Assembly (NCBI RefSeq): GCF_036013935.1
Contig: NZ_CP107902.1
Location: forward strand, 1,893,001-1,957,000
Length of the DNA stretch: 64,000 nt
Source: Streptomyces sp. NBC_00461
GTDB lineage: Bacteria > Actinomycetota > Actinomycetes > Streptomycetales > Streptomycetaceae
Reading direction: 5' to 3'
In this document: positions 43,112 through 51,487 of the stretch, piece by piece
Position numbering within the stretch: position 1 is the stretch's first letter
Layout of the letters: every line of letters starts with the position of its first letter
Translations under genes and position numbers: made by a program
Notes under the pieces: generated by a model
What the model was told of the DNA's origin: nothing
Databases searched by the model: none
Seen by the model: only the letters and a program-made list of their open reading frames with translations

Positions 43112-43960
43112 ATGGCAGAACGTCCGGCTCGGAGGCCGCGGAAGCCCCATTCCGCGCAGGTCGTCCGCACAGAACGGCTGACCCCGCACATGCAGCGTGT
43201 GGTTCTCGGCGGCGAGGGACTGGCCGGTTTCACGGCCGACACCTGCACCGATCACTATGTGAAGCTGCTGTTCCCCCCGGCCGAGGGCGTGACCTATCCG
43301 GAGCCCTTCGACGTGGAGCGCATCCGCGAGGAACTCCCGCGCGAGCAGTGGCCGGTGACGCGGACGTACACCGTGCGGGCCTTCGACCCGGAGTCCCGTG
43401 AGCTGACGCTGGACTTCGTGATCCACGGCGACGAGGGGCTGGCCGGGCCGTGGGCGAAGCGTGTCCAGCCGGGCGAGACCGTGCATTTCATGGGCCCCGG
43501 CGGTGCCTACGCCCCCGATGTGAGCGCGGACTGGCATCTGCTCGTCGGCGACGAGAGCGCCCTGCCCGCGATCGCCCGCTCCCTGGAGGCCCTGCCCGAG
43601 GGCGTCACCGCGTACGCCTTCGTGGAGGTCCATGGGCCCGAGGAGGAGCAGAAGGTCGACTCCGACGTGGAGGTCGTCTGGCTGCACCGCGGCGACCGGC
43701 CCGTGGGCGAGATGCTGTGCGAGGCCGTACGGACGCTGCAGTTCCCCGAGGGCCGCCCGCACGCGTTCGTGCACGGCGAGGCGCACTTCGTGAAGGAGCT
43801 GCGCCAACTGCTGCGCGTCGAGCTGCAGATCCCGCGCGAGGACCTGTCGATCTCCGGCTACTGGCGGCTCGGCCACGACGAGGACGGCTGGCAGGCCTCC
43901 AAGCGCGACTGGAACGCACGGATCGAGACGGAGCAGGAGGGCGCCGCCCCCGCCGCCTGA
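43112..43960 (+). CDS. Siderophore-interacting protein (ferric-siderophore reductase)
   Basis: 282 residues. Two-domain FAD/NAD(P)H reductase of the ViuB/YqjH family: an N-terminal FAD barrel with RTYTVRAFDPESRELTLDFVIHGDEGLAGPWA (RxYTxR and DFVxHG) and a C-terminal SIP domain with HLLVGDESALPAI and GYWRLGHDED. It reduces ferric siderophores in the cytosol and releases iron. The iron box in the promoter means it is repressed when iron is sufficient. GGGAAG lies upstream of ATG 43112. A bidirectional hairpin follows. Confidence 0.93.
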   Translation: MAERPARRPRKPHSAQVVRTERLTPHMQRVVLGGEGLAGFTADTCTDHYVKLLFPPAEGVTYPEPFDVERIREELPREQWPVTRTYTVRAFDPESRELTLDFVIHGDEGLAGPWAKRVQPGETVHFMGPGGAYAPDVSADWHLLVGDESALPAIARSLEALPEGVTAYAFVEVHGPEEEQKVDSDVEVVWLHRGDRPVGEMLCEAVRTLQFPEGRPHAFVHGEAHFVKELRQLLRVELQIPREDLSISGYWRLGHDEDGWQASKRDWNARIETEQEGAAPAA

Positions 43961-43980
43961 GACACCCGACGACATGCCCG

Positions 43981-44013
43981 AAGCGGCGGCACCTCACCGA
44001 GGCGCCGCCGCTT
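43981..44013. terminator. Bidirectional terminator between convergent genes
   Basis: AAGCGGCGGC (43981-43990) pairs with GCCGCCGCTT (44004-44013) across a 13-nt loop that can itself fold (CTC/GAG). It serves the siderophore gene and the ABC permease gene. Confidence 0.75.
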
Positions 44014-44023
44014 CACGCTTGGC

Positions 44024-44800
44024 TCACACCGACCGCTGGTACGACCTGAACGTCCGGATCGACAGCCACACCGCCGCCACCGCCAGCACCACCAGCGCCC
44101 CGCCGCGGCTGAGCACGTCACCCCAGTCGGGGTGCTCGGACAGCGCCGAACGGCCCGCGACCATCGCCCAGTTGAGCGGGTTGAAGTCGGCGATGTGCCG
44201 CATCCAGGAGGGCATCTGGGACGGCGCCATGAAGGCGGAGGACAGGAAGGTCAGCGGCAGCAGCAGGAAGGTGTTGATGCCGATGATCGACTCCCGCTCC
44301 TGCACCAGCATGCCCAGCGCGTTGGACAGCGCCCCGAAGACCGTGCCGAGCAGCACGGCGGCCAGGACCAGGATCGCGATGCCGCCGATGCCACCCGGGT
44401 AGTCGGCGCCGCCCGCCAGCGCGAGCAGCACGATGACGACCGACTGGAAGGCGGTGATCAGGCCGTTGTTGACGACGTTGCCGTTCATCAGCGCGGCCCG
44501 GCTGACCGGGGTGGTCAGGAAGCGGTTGAGCGTGCCCCGCTGGATCTCCTCCAACGTGCCCATGCCGGCCCACATGTTGGAGCTGAGCGCACTCATCACT
44601 ACGACGCCCGGGACCAGGTAGTCGAGGTACGTGGTCGTCCCGAAGCCGCCCAGCTCCACGACCTTCTTGAAGAGGTTGCCGAACAGGAACAGCCAGATCA
44701 CCGGCTGGATCAGGGTGATGATCGCGTAGGCGGGCTGCCGGGTGAACACCATGAGTTGACGCTGCGTCATGTACCAGGTCTGGGAGACGGCCGTGCTCAT
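44024..44800 (-). CDS. ABC-2 type exporter permease (DrrB-like)
   Basis: 258 residues with six membrane helices. ABC-2 signatures include an N-terminal TQRQLMVFTRQPAYAI segment, GVVVMSALSSNMWAG and LPLTFLSSAFMAPSQMPSWMRHIADFNPLNW near the C-terminus, as in daunorubicin-resistance permeases. Forms the membrane channel for the adjacent ATPase. ATG 44800 overlaps the ATPase stop as ATGA. The exported compound is unknown; control by the PadR gene upstream suggests a toxic or signalling molecule. Confidence 0.92.
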   Translation of the reverse strand: MSTAVSQTWYMTQRQLMVFTRQPAYAIITLIQPVIWLFLFGNLFKKVVELGGFGTTTYLDYLVPGVVVMSALSSNMWAGMGTLEEIQRGTLNRFLTTPVSRAALMNGNVVNNGLITAFQSVVIVLLALAGGADYPGGIGGIAILVLAAVLLGTVFGALSNALGMLVQERESIIGINTFLLLPLTFLSSAFMAPSQMPSWMRHIADFNPLNWAMVAGRSALSEHPDWGDVLSRGGALVVLAVAAVWLSIRTFRSYQRSV

Positions 44801-45816
44801 CGCGCACCTCCGGCGAGGACGAGGTTCTCGGTGCCGGCTTCGGTGTCGGCCTCGGAGTAACGGCGGCCCGCATAGCGGAGGTAGACGTCGTCGAGGGAGG
44901 GCCGGGCCACGGTCGCGGCGGCCACGGCGACCCCGGCCCGCTCCAGCGCCCCGAGCAGCGCGGGTACGGCGGCTGCCCCGTCGTCGGCGCGGACGCTGAC
45001 GCGGCGCCCGTCGACCAGCACCTCGTGCATGCCGGGCAGGGCATCGAGGGCGCCCATGAGCAGGGTGCGGCCGCCCTCGCCGACCGCCTCCCGCAGCTCC
45101 AGGTGCACGGCGTCGCCGCGGAGTTCACCCTTGAGCGCGTCCGGTGTGCCCTGGACGACCACCCGGCCGCGGTCGACGATGGCGATGCGCTCGGCGAGCC
45201 GGTCGGCCTCTTCGAGGTAGTGGGTGGTAAGCAGGATCGTCAGCCCCTCCTCCCCCGCCAGCCGGTCGATCTCGTCCCACATCGCGGTGCGCGCCTCGGG
45301 GTCCAGCCCGGTGGTGGGTTCGTCGAGGAAGAGCACCTCGGGCCGGTGCACCAGGCCGAGGGCGACGTCGAGACGGCGTCGCATCCCGCCGGAGTAGCCC
45401 TTCACCTGCCGGCCCGCGGCGTCGGCGAGGCTGAAGCGGTCGAGCAGCTCGGTCACACGGGTGTTGAGCGCGGCGCCCTTCAACCCGTAGAGCCTGCCCT
45501 GCAGTTGGAGGTTCTCGCGGCCCGTGGCGACAGGGTCGGCGCCGGAGCTCTGGGCGACCACGCCGATCGCGCGGCGCACCCGGCCGGGGTGGCGCAGCAC
45601 GTCGTGTCCGGCGACGGTCGCCGAGCCCGAGTCGGGGCGGGCCAGAGTGGTGAGGATCTTGACGGTGGTGGACTTGCCGGCGCCATTGGGCCCGAGGAGC
45701 CCGAAGACGGTGCCGGGTTCGACGGTGACGTCCATGCCGCACAGGGCGGTGACATCACCGGAGTAGGTCTTGATCAGCTGGCGCGCCTCCACTGCGGGCG
45801 CACGGGTAGTACTCAT
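44797..45816 (-). CDS. ABC exporter ATP-binding protein (DrrA-like)
   Basis: 339 residues from ATG 45816 (MSTTRAPAVEARQL). Walker A GPNGAGKST, Q loop VAQSSG, signature YSGGMRRRLDVALGL, Walker B VLFLDEPTTGLDP and H loop TTHYLEEADRLAERI. The C-terminal 100 residues form the DrrA-type accessory domain (RPSLDDVYLRY). Energises efflux by the coupled permease. The upstream 171 bp hold a plus-strand hairpin plus T-tract discussed separately. Confidence 0.93.
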   Translation of the reverse strand: MSTTRAPAVEARQLIKTYSGDVTALCGMDVTVEPGTVFGLLGPNGAGKSTTVKILTTLARPDSGSATVAGHDVLRHPGRVRRAIGVVAQSSGADPVATGRENLQLQGRLYGLKGAALNTRVTELLDRFSLADAAGRQVKGYSGGMRRRLDVALGLVHRPEVLFLDEPTTGLDPEARTAMWDEIDRLAGEEGLTILLTTHYLEEADRLAERIAIVDRGRVVVQGTPDALKGELRGDAVHLELREAVGEGGRTLLMGALDALPGMHEVLVDGRRVSVRADDGAAAVPALLGALERAGVAVAAATVARPSLDDVYLRYAGRRYSEADTEAGTENLVLAGGAR

Positions 45817-45888
45817 GACGACTGCTCTCCTGATGAGCGGATGACAGCTGATCCGTCCGTGCAAGGAGCGCCGGGCTATCCTGGGTGT

Positions 45889-45987
45889 GCCGCACCTCGA
45901 TCGCCTGGACTGCCTCACGGCGGATTCAGCTCGGGGTTCGAGACCCTGGCAGGGCTGCTGCAACAGCCCGGCCGGGGTCTTTTTCTT
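45889..45987 (+). ncRNA. Candidate small RNA with intrinsic terminator
   Basis: TATCCT (45877-45882) predicts a start near 45889; transcription rightward would end at the hairpin GGGCTG-CTGCAA-CAGCCC (45952-45969), followed by CCGGCCGG and TTTTTCTT. About 95 nt. An internal arm CGGGG-TTCGAGA-CCCTG (45932-45950) looks like a tRNA T-arm, but no cloverleaf forms. It is antisense to the space before drrA and ends at the PadR stop codon. No -35 is evident. Confidence 0.35.
45952..45987 (+). terminator. Hairpin with T-tract, plus strand
   Basis: A six-bp stem with 6-nt loop (45952-45969) is followed by a second GC inverted element and five T (45980-45984). It is a canonical intrinsic terminator on the plus strand, although no annotated plus-strand gene precedes it. 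Confidence 0.55.
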
Positions 45988-46608
45988 CTATCTGAACTCG
46001 GGTGGCAGCTCCCCGGTCTCGTGGAACCGCCGCCACCCCTCGACGCCGGGCAGCGAGCCCTTCCTGATCTCCTCCAGGAAGCCACGGACCCATTCCGCCT
46101 GCGCCTCGATCATGTGCAACTGGTACTCGGTCTCGATCAGGAAGAGCCTCGGCAGCGTCTCGTAGAGCTTCGCCAGCGCTCCACGTGCGCTCGCCGCCTG
46201 CACCTCCAGGGAGTTCAGCCGCTCCTCCAGCAGCCGCACCACCTCGTCGGGGGGCAGTGCGCCCACCAGGGAGAGGGCGGTCTCGAAGATCGGGTACTCC
46301 TTCGCGGGGACGGCCACCAGGTCCGACAACCACTCGGTCATCTCCTCGCGGCCGGCCTCGGTGAGCCCGTACACCGTGCGCTCGGGCCGGTTGCCCTGCC
46401 GCTCCACGTCGGTGACCTCGACGAATCCATGCTTTTCGAGGCTCTGGACGACCGTGTAGAGCGAGCCGTAGTTGATCTTCGTGCTGGTGTCCTTGCCCTG
46501 ACGGCGCAGCGTCTGGGCGATCTCGTACGGATGCATCGGCTTCTGCCAGAGAGTCACCAGCACGGCGAGCGCCAGGGGGTTGCTGAGCTTGCGGCGCTTC
46601 ATCACCAT
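45988..46608 (-). CDS. PadR family transcriptional regulator
   Basis: 206 residues from ATG 46608. A PadR winged helix (about 8-90: LSNPLALAVLVTLWQKPMHPYEIAQTLRRQG, YGSLYTVVQSLEKHGFVEVTDVERQGNRPERTVYGLTEAG) and a C-terminal helical dimerisation region (about 100-190). It probably represses the DrrAB exporter genes downstream and its own promoter, releasing on binding the exported compound. The gene has a near-consensus promoter (46683-46655) with an inverted repeat. GAGGTG precedes the ATG. Confidence 0.92.
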   Translation of the reverse strand: MVMKRRKLSNPLALAVLVTLWQKPMHPYEIAQTLRRQGKDTSTKINYGSLYTVVQSLEKHGFVEVTDVERQGNRPERTVYGLTEAGREEMTEWLSDLVAVPAKEYPIFETALSLVGALPPDEVVRLLEERLNSLEVQAASARGALAKLYETLPRLFLIETEYQLHMIEAQAEWVRGFLEEIRKGSLPGVEGWRRFHETGELPPEFR

Positions 46609-46654
46609 GGCCGGCACCTCACTCTCGTACCTCGCTACCGAATATCCGTGCACG

Positions 46655-46697
46655 AACATATCGCGAGCGTGCGCAGGCGTCAATACACACGATGTAT
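46655..46697 (-). promoter_or_regulatory. PadR promoter with inverted-repeat operator
   Basis: On the minus strand TTGACG (46683-46678) and TATGTT (46660-46655) are 17 bp apart, the best promoter match in the window. ATACA-CACGA-TGTAT (46683-46697) overlaps the -35, the spacing PadR proteins prefer, and CGTGCACG (46648-46655) sits at the start site. Confidence 0.65.
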
Positions 46698-46784
46698 CGC
46701 GATTGAGCGAGGGTGCAAGGACGTGAGGACTTGGGCCCGTCGCGGATACGCCTGCGTGACGCGCACGAAACAGGCCGCCCCTAA

Positions 46785-46804
46785 TTTCTGTCGCCCGACA
46801 GGAA
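46785..46804. promoter_or_regulatory. TTTCTGTCG palindrome upstream of the APC permease
   Basis: TTTCTGTCG-CC-CGACAGGAA, 44 bp before the permease GTG, preceded by CTAA. The same element, perfect, stands before the guanidine operon at 55865-55884. TAATTT (46782-46787) would be the -10 it covers. Confidence 0.7.
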
Positions 46805-46847
46805 TTCCGCGCCACACTCCGCTCCCGCGCCGAAGGCAGGTGCCGCC

Positions 46848-48407
46848 GTGACGACAACAGCCCCCTCCGACGTACGCCCCGATCCGCCCCACTCCCCCGA
46901 CGACCACTCCCTCGCCGAGTTCGGCTACCGCCAGGAACTGCACCGCAGCCTGGGCCGGTACGCCTCCTTCGCGGCCGGGTTCTCCTTCATCTCGGTCCTG
47001 ACGACCGTCTTCCAGTTCTTCGCCTTCGGGTACGCGTTCGGCGGCCCCGTCTTCTTCTGGGCCTGGCCGGCGGTGCTGGTCGGGCAACTGCTGGTGGCCG
47101 CGTGCTTCGCGGAACTGGCCGCCCGCTATCCGATCTCGGGCGCGATCTACCAGTGGTCCTCGCGCCTTTCGAACCCCACCTTCGGCTGGTTCGCCGGCTG
47201 GATCATGGTGATCGGGCAGATCGTGGTGGTCGCGGCGGCGGCGCTGGCGCTGCAGATGGTGCTGCCGGCCATCTGGTCCGGCTTCCAACTGGTGGGCACC
47301 GACTCCGCGCCGACGTCGGCGGACGGCGCGGCGAACGCGGCGGTCCTGGGCGTGATCCTGCTGGTGCTCACCACGCTGGTGAACATCATGGACAACCGCG
47401 TGCTGTCCGTGATCAACCGCGTCGGCGTCACCGCGGAGATCATCGGCGCCGTCCTGATCGTCGTCCTCCTGCTCACCCACTCCAAGCGCTCTCCCGGCAT
47501 CACCTTCCACACCGAAGGGGCGGCGGGGTCCGGCCTGTTGGGGGCGCTGCTCGTCGGCTCGTTCACGGCGGCGTACGTGATGATCGGCTTCGACAGCGCG
47601 GGCGAGATGAGCGAGGAGACGCGCGATCCGCGGCGGACGGCGCCCCGCACGATCCTCACCGCGCTCGGCGCCGCCGGCCTGCTCGGCGGCCTGGTCATCC
47701 TCGGCGGGCTGCTCGCGGCGCCCAGCCTGACCGACGGCCACCTGGGCGTCGACGGCCTCAGCTACGTCCTGACCAGCAGCCTGGGTGACGGGGTCGGCAG
47801 GGTGCTGCTGGCCGACGTGGTGGTGGCGATCGCGGTGGCGACCCTCGCGATCCAGACGGCGGCCAGCCGGATGCTGTTCTCCATGGCCCGCGACGGCGGG
47901 CTCCCGTTCTCCGGGCGCCTGGCGCACGTCAACCCGCGCACCGGCATGCCCAGCGCCCCCGCTCTGGTCGTCGGCGTCCTCTCGGCGGCCCTCCTGCTGC
48001 TCAACTTCGCCTCGCCGGACGCCTTCCTGGCCATCGGCACCACCTGCATCGTGATGCTGTACCTGGCCTACGCGATGGTCACCGGCCCGCTCCTGATCCG
48101 GCGCCTGCGCGGCGAGTTCGCCGCCGGCGGCACCGACGAGAAGGGCGCGAAGCTCTTCTCCCTCGGCCGCTGGGGCATCCCCGTCAACGCCCTCGGACTC
48201 CTCTACGGCCTCCTCATGACCGTCAACCTGGCCTGGCCACGGGCGGCGGTGTACGACCCGACGGGCGGGCACTGGTACTTCCAGTGGTTCACGGTGCTGT
48301 TCCTCGCCGTCACGCTGCTGGCCGGCGGTGCCTACCGGGCGTGCCGGAAGCGGACCACCGCCCGAAGTGCCGTACCGGAGACGGCCGTCACGGAGGCCGC
48401 GGCGTAG
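46848..48407 (+). CDS. APC family permease, urea/guanidine-associated type
   Basis: 519 residues, twelve predicted helices. APC superfamily features include FAAGFSFISVLTTVFQFFAFG near the first helix, GAIYQWSSRL and FDSAGEMSEETRDPRRTAPRTI. GTG 46848 follows AGGTG. Permeases of this branch usually adjoin the carboxylase/DUF1989 operon; here that operon is 7.5 kb away but shares the palindromic operator, so guanidine or a related nitrogen compound is the likely substrate. It diverges from padR and ends 1 bp from the stop of the convergent acetyltransferase. Confidence 0.85.
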   Translation: MTTTAPSDVRPDPPHSPDDHSLAEFGYRQELHRSLGRYASFAAGFSFISVLTTVFQFFAFGYAFGGPVFFWAWPAVLVGQLLVAACFAELAARYPISGAIYQWSSRLSNPTFGWFAGWIMVIGQIVVVAAAALALQMVLPAIWSGFQLVGTDSAPTSADGAANAAVLGVILLVLTTLVNIMDNRVLSVINRVGVTAEIIGAVLIVVLLLTHSKRSPGITFHTEGAAGSGLLGALLVGSFTAAYVMIGFDSAGEMSEETRDPRRTAPRTILTALGAAGLLGGLVILGGLLAAPSLTDGHLGVDGLSYVLTSSLGDGVGRVLLADVVVAIAVATLAIQTAASRMLFSMARDGGLPFSGRLAHVNPRTGMPSAPALVVGVLSAALLLLNFASPDAFLAIGTTCIVMLYLAYAMVTGPLLIRRLRGEFAAGGTDEKGAKLFSLGRWGIPVNALGLLYGLLMTVNLAWPRAAVYDPTGGHWYFQWFTVLFLAVTLLAGGAYRACRKRTTARSAVPETAVTEAAA

Positions 48408-48408
48408 G

Positions 48409-48990
48409 TCAGTCGCCTTGTAGGCGCGCGTGCAGGTGCATGTCGTGCCAGCCGTCCGGGTGGAGGAGGGCGCTGCGCTTGGTGCCCTCCAGGACGAAGC
48501 CCGCCTTGGCGGCGACCCGGCAGGAGGCCCGGTTGGCGGTGGCGTGCATCAGTTCCAGGCGGTGGAAGCCGATCCCCTCGAAGGCCCAGCGGGACAGGGC
48601 GGTCGTCGCGCGGGCGGCTGTGCCCTGGCCGCGGGCCGCCGCCGTGGTCCAGTACGCGACCTCGGCCACGCCGTCGCCGAGCGCGATCTCGCGCAGCGCC
48701 ACCCGCCCCAGCAACCGGTCGCCGTCCGCGTCGGTGACGGCCCACTGCGCGGTCCGCTCGCCCTCCCACGCCTTCCGCCACTCCTCGATCCAGCCGGCGG
48801 CCTCCGCCTCGGAGTCGCTGCGCCGGATGTGCCACTGGTGCATGAGCGGGTCCTGGAAAGCCTCGTGGACGGCGGGCGCGTCCTCGGCCCGCCAGGGGCG
48901 CAGCAGCAGTCCGTCGCCGGTGGGGAGCAGGGGCTGCGGGATACGGGAGAGGGTTCCGGCGGGCAGGACGGGGCTGGTGACGTAGGGCAT
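48409..48990 (-). CDS. GNAT family acetyltransferase (RimJ/RimL type)
   Basis: 193 residues from ATG 48990 (MPYVTSPVL); ATG 48999 is possible. LLLRPWRAEDAPAV at the N-terminus, the acetyl-CoA loop ARGQGTAARATTALSRWAFEGIGFHRLELMHATANRASCRVAAKAGFVLEG, and a C-terminal Asp/Met-rich strand are typical of the branch that acetylates ribosomal protein N-termini or small amines. Substrate unknown. Confidence 0.87.
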   Translation of the reverse strand: MPYVTSPVLPAGTLSRIPQPLLPTGDGLLLRPWRAEDAPAVHEAFQDPLMHQWHIRRSDSEAEAAGWIEEWRKAWEGERTAQWAVTDADGDRLLGRVALREIALGDGVAEVAYWTTAAARGQGTAARATTALSRWAFEGIGFHRLELMHATANRASCRVAAKAGFVLEGTKRSALLHPDGWHDMHLHARLQGD

Positions 48991-49058
48991 GACCGGCATC
49001 CTGCCCGTGGGCGGTGGCCGGTCCAACGGCTTTTCCGGGCGCCGTAGGCTTGATCGTG

Positions 49059-50009
49059 ATGAGTCGCAAGCCACGGATCCCGCCCGCCCCGCTGCCCCAA
49101 CGGCAGGGGGTCGACCCCGTGCGGGTGCGGCTGCCCGTCGAGGGGCCGTGGGCCACCGTTCGCGAGCACCTCGTCGAGCGGCTCAGCGGGGCGGGCGCCG
49201 GAGTCGTCGACGGGATGCTCGACGCGGGGAAGATCGTCGGCGCCGACGGGCGGGCCGTCGCGCCGGACGCCGCCTACGAACCCGGCATGTTCGTGTGGTT
49301 CCACCGCGAGCTGCCCGCCGAGACGCCGGTGCCGTTCCCGCTGGAGGTGGTGTACCGCGACGAGCACATCGTCGTCGTCGACAAGCCGCACTTCCTGGCC
49401 ACCACCCCGCGCGGCAGCCATGTCACCGAGACCGCGCTCGCGCGTCTGCGGCGGGAGCTGGGCCTGCCCGCGCTGGGCGCCGCGCACCGGCTGGACCGGC
49501 TCACGGCCGGGCTCGTGCTGTTCACGGTGCGGCCCGAGGAGCGCGGCGCGTACCAGTCGCTGTTCCGCGACCGGCGGGTGAGCAAGGAGTACGAGGCGAT
49601 CGCCCCGTACGATCCCGGGCTCGTCCTGCCCCGGACCGTGCGCAGCCGCATCGTGAAGGAGCGTGGTGTGCTCGCCGCGTACGAGGTGGCGGGCGAGCCG
49701 AACGCCGTCAGCGGCATCGAGATGGTCGGGCACCGCGGCGACGGCCTGGGGCGGTATCGGCTGCTGCCCAGCACCGGGCAGACCCACCAGCTCCGCGTCC
49801 ACATGAACGCGCTCGGCACGCCTGTTCTCGGCGATCCGCTCTACCCGGTGGTGGCCGACCCCGTGCCGGCCGGCGACTTCCGGCGTCCGCTCCAACTGCT
49901 GGCGCGGGCACTGGAGTTCACCGATCCGGTCACGGGGGTGGAGCACCGCTTCCTGAGCACGCGAGCGCTCCTGGCCTGGTCCTCCTACGGCGACTGGGCC
50001 GGTCAGTAA
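49059..50009 (+). CDS. RluA family pseudouridine synthase
   Basis: 316 residues from ATG 49059 (GTG 49056 also possible). Converts uridine to pseudouridine in rRNA or tRNA. The catalytic Asp is in AAHRLDRLTAGLVLFT; GRYRLLPSTGQTHQLRVHM and GDPLYP are family marks. An S4-like N-terminal segment (VREHLVERLSGAGAGVV) is present. TAGGCT (49045-49050) ends 5 nt before GTG and no Shine-Dalgarno is seen, so the message is probably leaderless. It overlaps the convergent P450 gene by 7 bp. Confidence 0.9.
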   Translation: MSRKPRIPPAPLPQRQGVDPVRVRLPVEGPWATVREHLVERLSGAGAGVVDGMLDAGKIVGADGRAVAPDAAYEPGMFVWFHRELPAETPVPFPLEVVYRDEHIVVVDKPHFLATTPRGSHVTETALARLRRELGLPALGAAHRLDRLTAGLVLFTVRPEERGAYQSLFRDRRVSKEYEAIAPYDPGLVLPRTVRSRIVKERGVLAAYEVAGEPNAVSGIEMVGHRGDGLGRYRLLPSTGQTHQLRVHMNALGTPVLGDPLYPVVADPVPAGDFRRPLQLLARALEFTDPVTGVEHRFLSTRALLAWSSYGDWAGQ

Positions 50010-51487
50010 CCGCGCCACCAGAGCAGGAAGCGGCGCCAGGCGCCCTTGGGGCGGGCCGGTTCCACGGGCGCCGGAGCCGGCTGCTGGGACGGTGCGGCCG
50101 GCTGGGGCGCCGCGGCGGCAGCGGCGGGCGGCTCGGGCTGCGCGGAGCCGACCTGCCAGTTGCCGCGCTGCGGCGGGACGGGGGCGTGGCCCGGCTTGGC
50201 CTTCACGTCCTGCTCCGGCTTCGGCTCGAAGCGGACCGGAAGCTCCACCAGATGCCGTGAGGAGATCGACTGCCGCCAATCCAACTCGTCCTCGTCGCAG
50301 TCGAGTTGGACATCGGGCAGCCGCATGAGCAGCGCGTCGACACCGGTGTCGGCGATGGCACGGCCGATGTCCTGACCGGGGCACTCGTGCGGACCGCCGC
50401 CGAAGGCGAGGTGCGAGCGGTTGCCCTGCATGTTCGCGGCGAGGTCGGGACGGATCCGCGGGTCGACGTTGCCCGGCGCGATCCCGAGCAGCAGCCCGTC
50501 GCCCCTGCGGACGTGCTGGCCGCCCAACTCCGTGTCCTGCTTGGCGAAGTAGGCGAAGACCGAGCTGAAGGGCGGTTCGTCCCACAGGGACTGCTCGACC
50601 GCTTCCGGCACCGTCATCTGGCCGCCGTTGAGCTGGGCCCTGAAGCGCGGGTCGGTGAGGATCATGCGCAGTACGTTGGACAGGAGGTTGACCGTGGCCT
50701 CGTAGGCGGCGAAGAGCACGAGGCGCAGATGCTCGCGGACCTCGTCGTCGGTCAGCCTCGCCGGGTGGGCGATGAGGTGGCTGGTGAAGTCCTCCTCGGG
50801 CCGGGCGCGCCGCTTGGCGGTGAGCCGGCTCAGCGCGTCCATCACGTAGGTGTGGCTGGCGATCGCGGTCTCGGTGCCCTTGAGCGCGTCACGGGCCGCC
50901 TGCACGAGCCGGTCGTTGTACTCGTCGGGCATGCCGAGGATCTCGCACATCACGCCCATCGGCAGGTGCTCGGCGAACTGTCCGACCAGGTCGGCCGACC
51001 CCTCCTTGCAGAAGCGGTTGACGAGGCGCTGGGTGTGGCGGTTGATGTGACGGCGGACGCCGCGGTGGTCGATGGTCGACATGGCGCCGGTGACCGCGGC
51101 CCGCAGGCGCAGGTGTTCGTCGCCCTCGGCGTGGGAGCAGATCGGCTGCCAGGCGATGTGCGGCATCAGCGGGTGGTCGGGCTTGACCGTGCCCTCGCCC
51201 AGCGGGTTCCAGATGCGGCTGTCCCGGCAGAACTGCGAGGGCGAGCGCACCATGTGCAGGTTCTCGGTGTGGCCGAGCACGACCCACATGGGCACGTCGT
51301 CGTGGAGCAGCACGGGCGCCACCGGGCCGTGCTCCTCGCGGAGTTGCTCGTACAGGGAGGCCAGGTCCTCCGCCTCGGGACCGTAGAGCCGGTGCAGCCC
51401 GCCGGGGCCACGGCCGTGGGCCGGGCAGCCGGGCGGCGGGACGAGCGTGGGGTCCATGCCGGTCAGGGATTGGTGTTCAGGCGTCAC
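50003..51487 (-). CDS. cvnE9: CYP157-type cytochrome P450 of a conservon, lacking ExxR
   Basis: 494 residues from GTG 51487 (GGAG upstream). Haem-binding FGGGPHECPGQ with Cys369 is intact; the I helix reads FAAYEATVNLL. At the K helix the universal ExxR is replaced by EQSLW (298-302), the motif reported for CYP157C1 of S. coelicolor cvn9. A C-terminal extension of about 65 residues, Pro/Ala-rich, ends in RPKGAWRRFLLWWRGY, a basic aromatic tail that could touch the membrane. It is the last cvn gene. Catalysis is uncertain; a structural or signalling role in the conservon complex is possible. Confidence 0.9.
   Translation of the reverse strand: MTPEHQSLTGMDPTLVPPPGCPAHGRGPGGLHRLYGPEAEDLASLYEQLREEHGPVAPVLLHDDVPMWVVLGHTENLHMVRSPSQFCRDSRIWNPLGEGTVKPDHPLMPHIAWQPICSHAEGDEHLRLRAAVTGAMSTIDHRGVRRHINRHTQRLVNRFCKEGSADLVGQFAEHLPMGVMCEILGMPDEYNDRLVQAARDALKGTETAIASHTYVMDALSRLTAKRRARPEEDFTSHLIAHPARLTDDEVREHLRLVLFAAYEATVNLLSNVLRMILTDPRFRAQLNGGQMTVPEAVEQSLWDEPPFSSVFAYFAKQDTELGGQHVRRGDGLLLGIAPGNVDPRIRPDLAANMQGNRSHLAFGGGPHECPGQDIGRAIADTGVDALLMRLPDVQLDCDEDELDWRQSISSRHLVELPVRFEPKPEQDVKAKPGHAPVPPQRGNWQVGSAQPEPPAAAAAAPQPAAPSQQPAPAPVEPARPKGAWRRFLLWWRGY

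Noticed and set aside
45900..45960. Possible tRNA gene
   Set aside because: A T-arm-like element is present, but no matching acceptor, D or anticodon arms can be drawn upstream.
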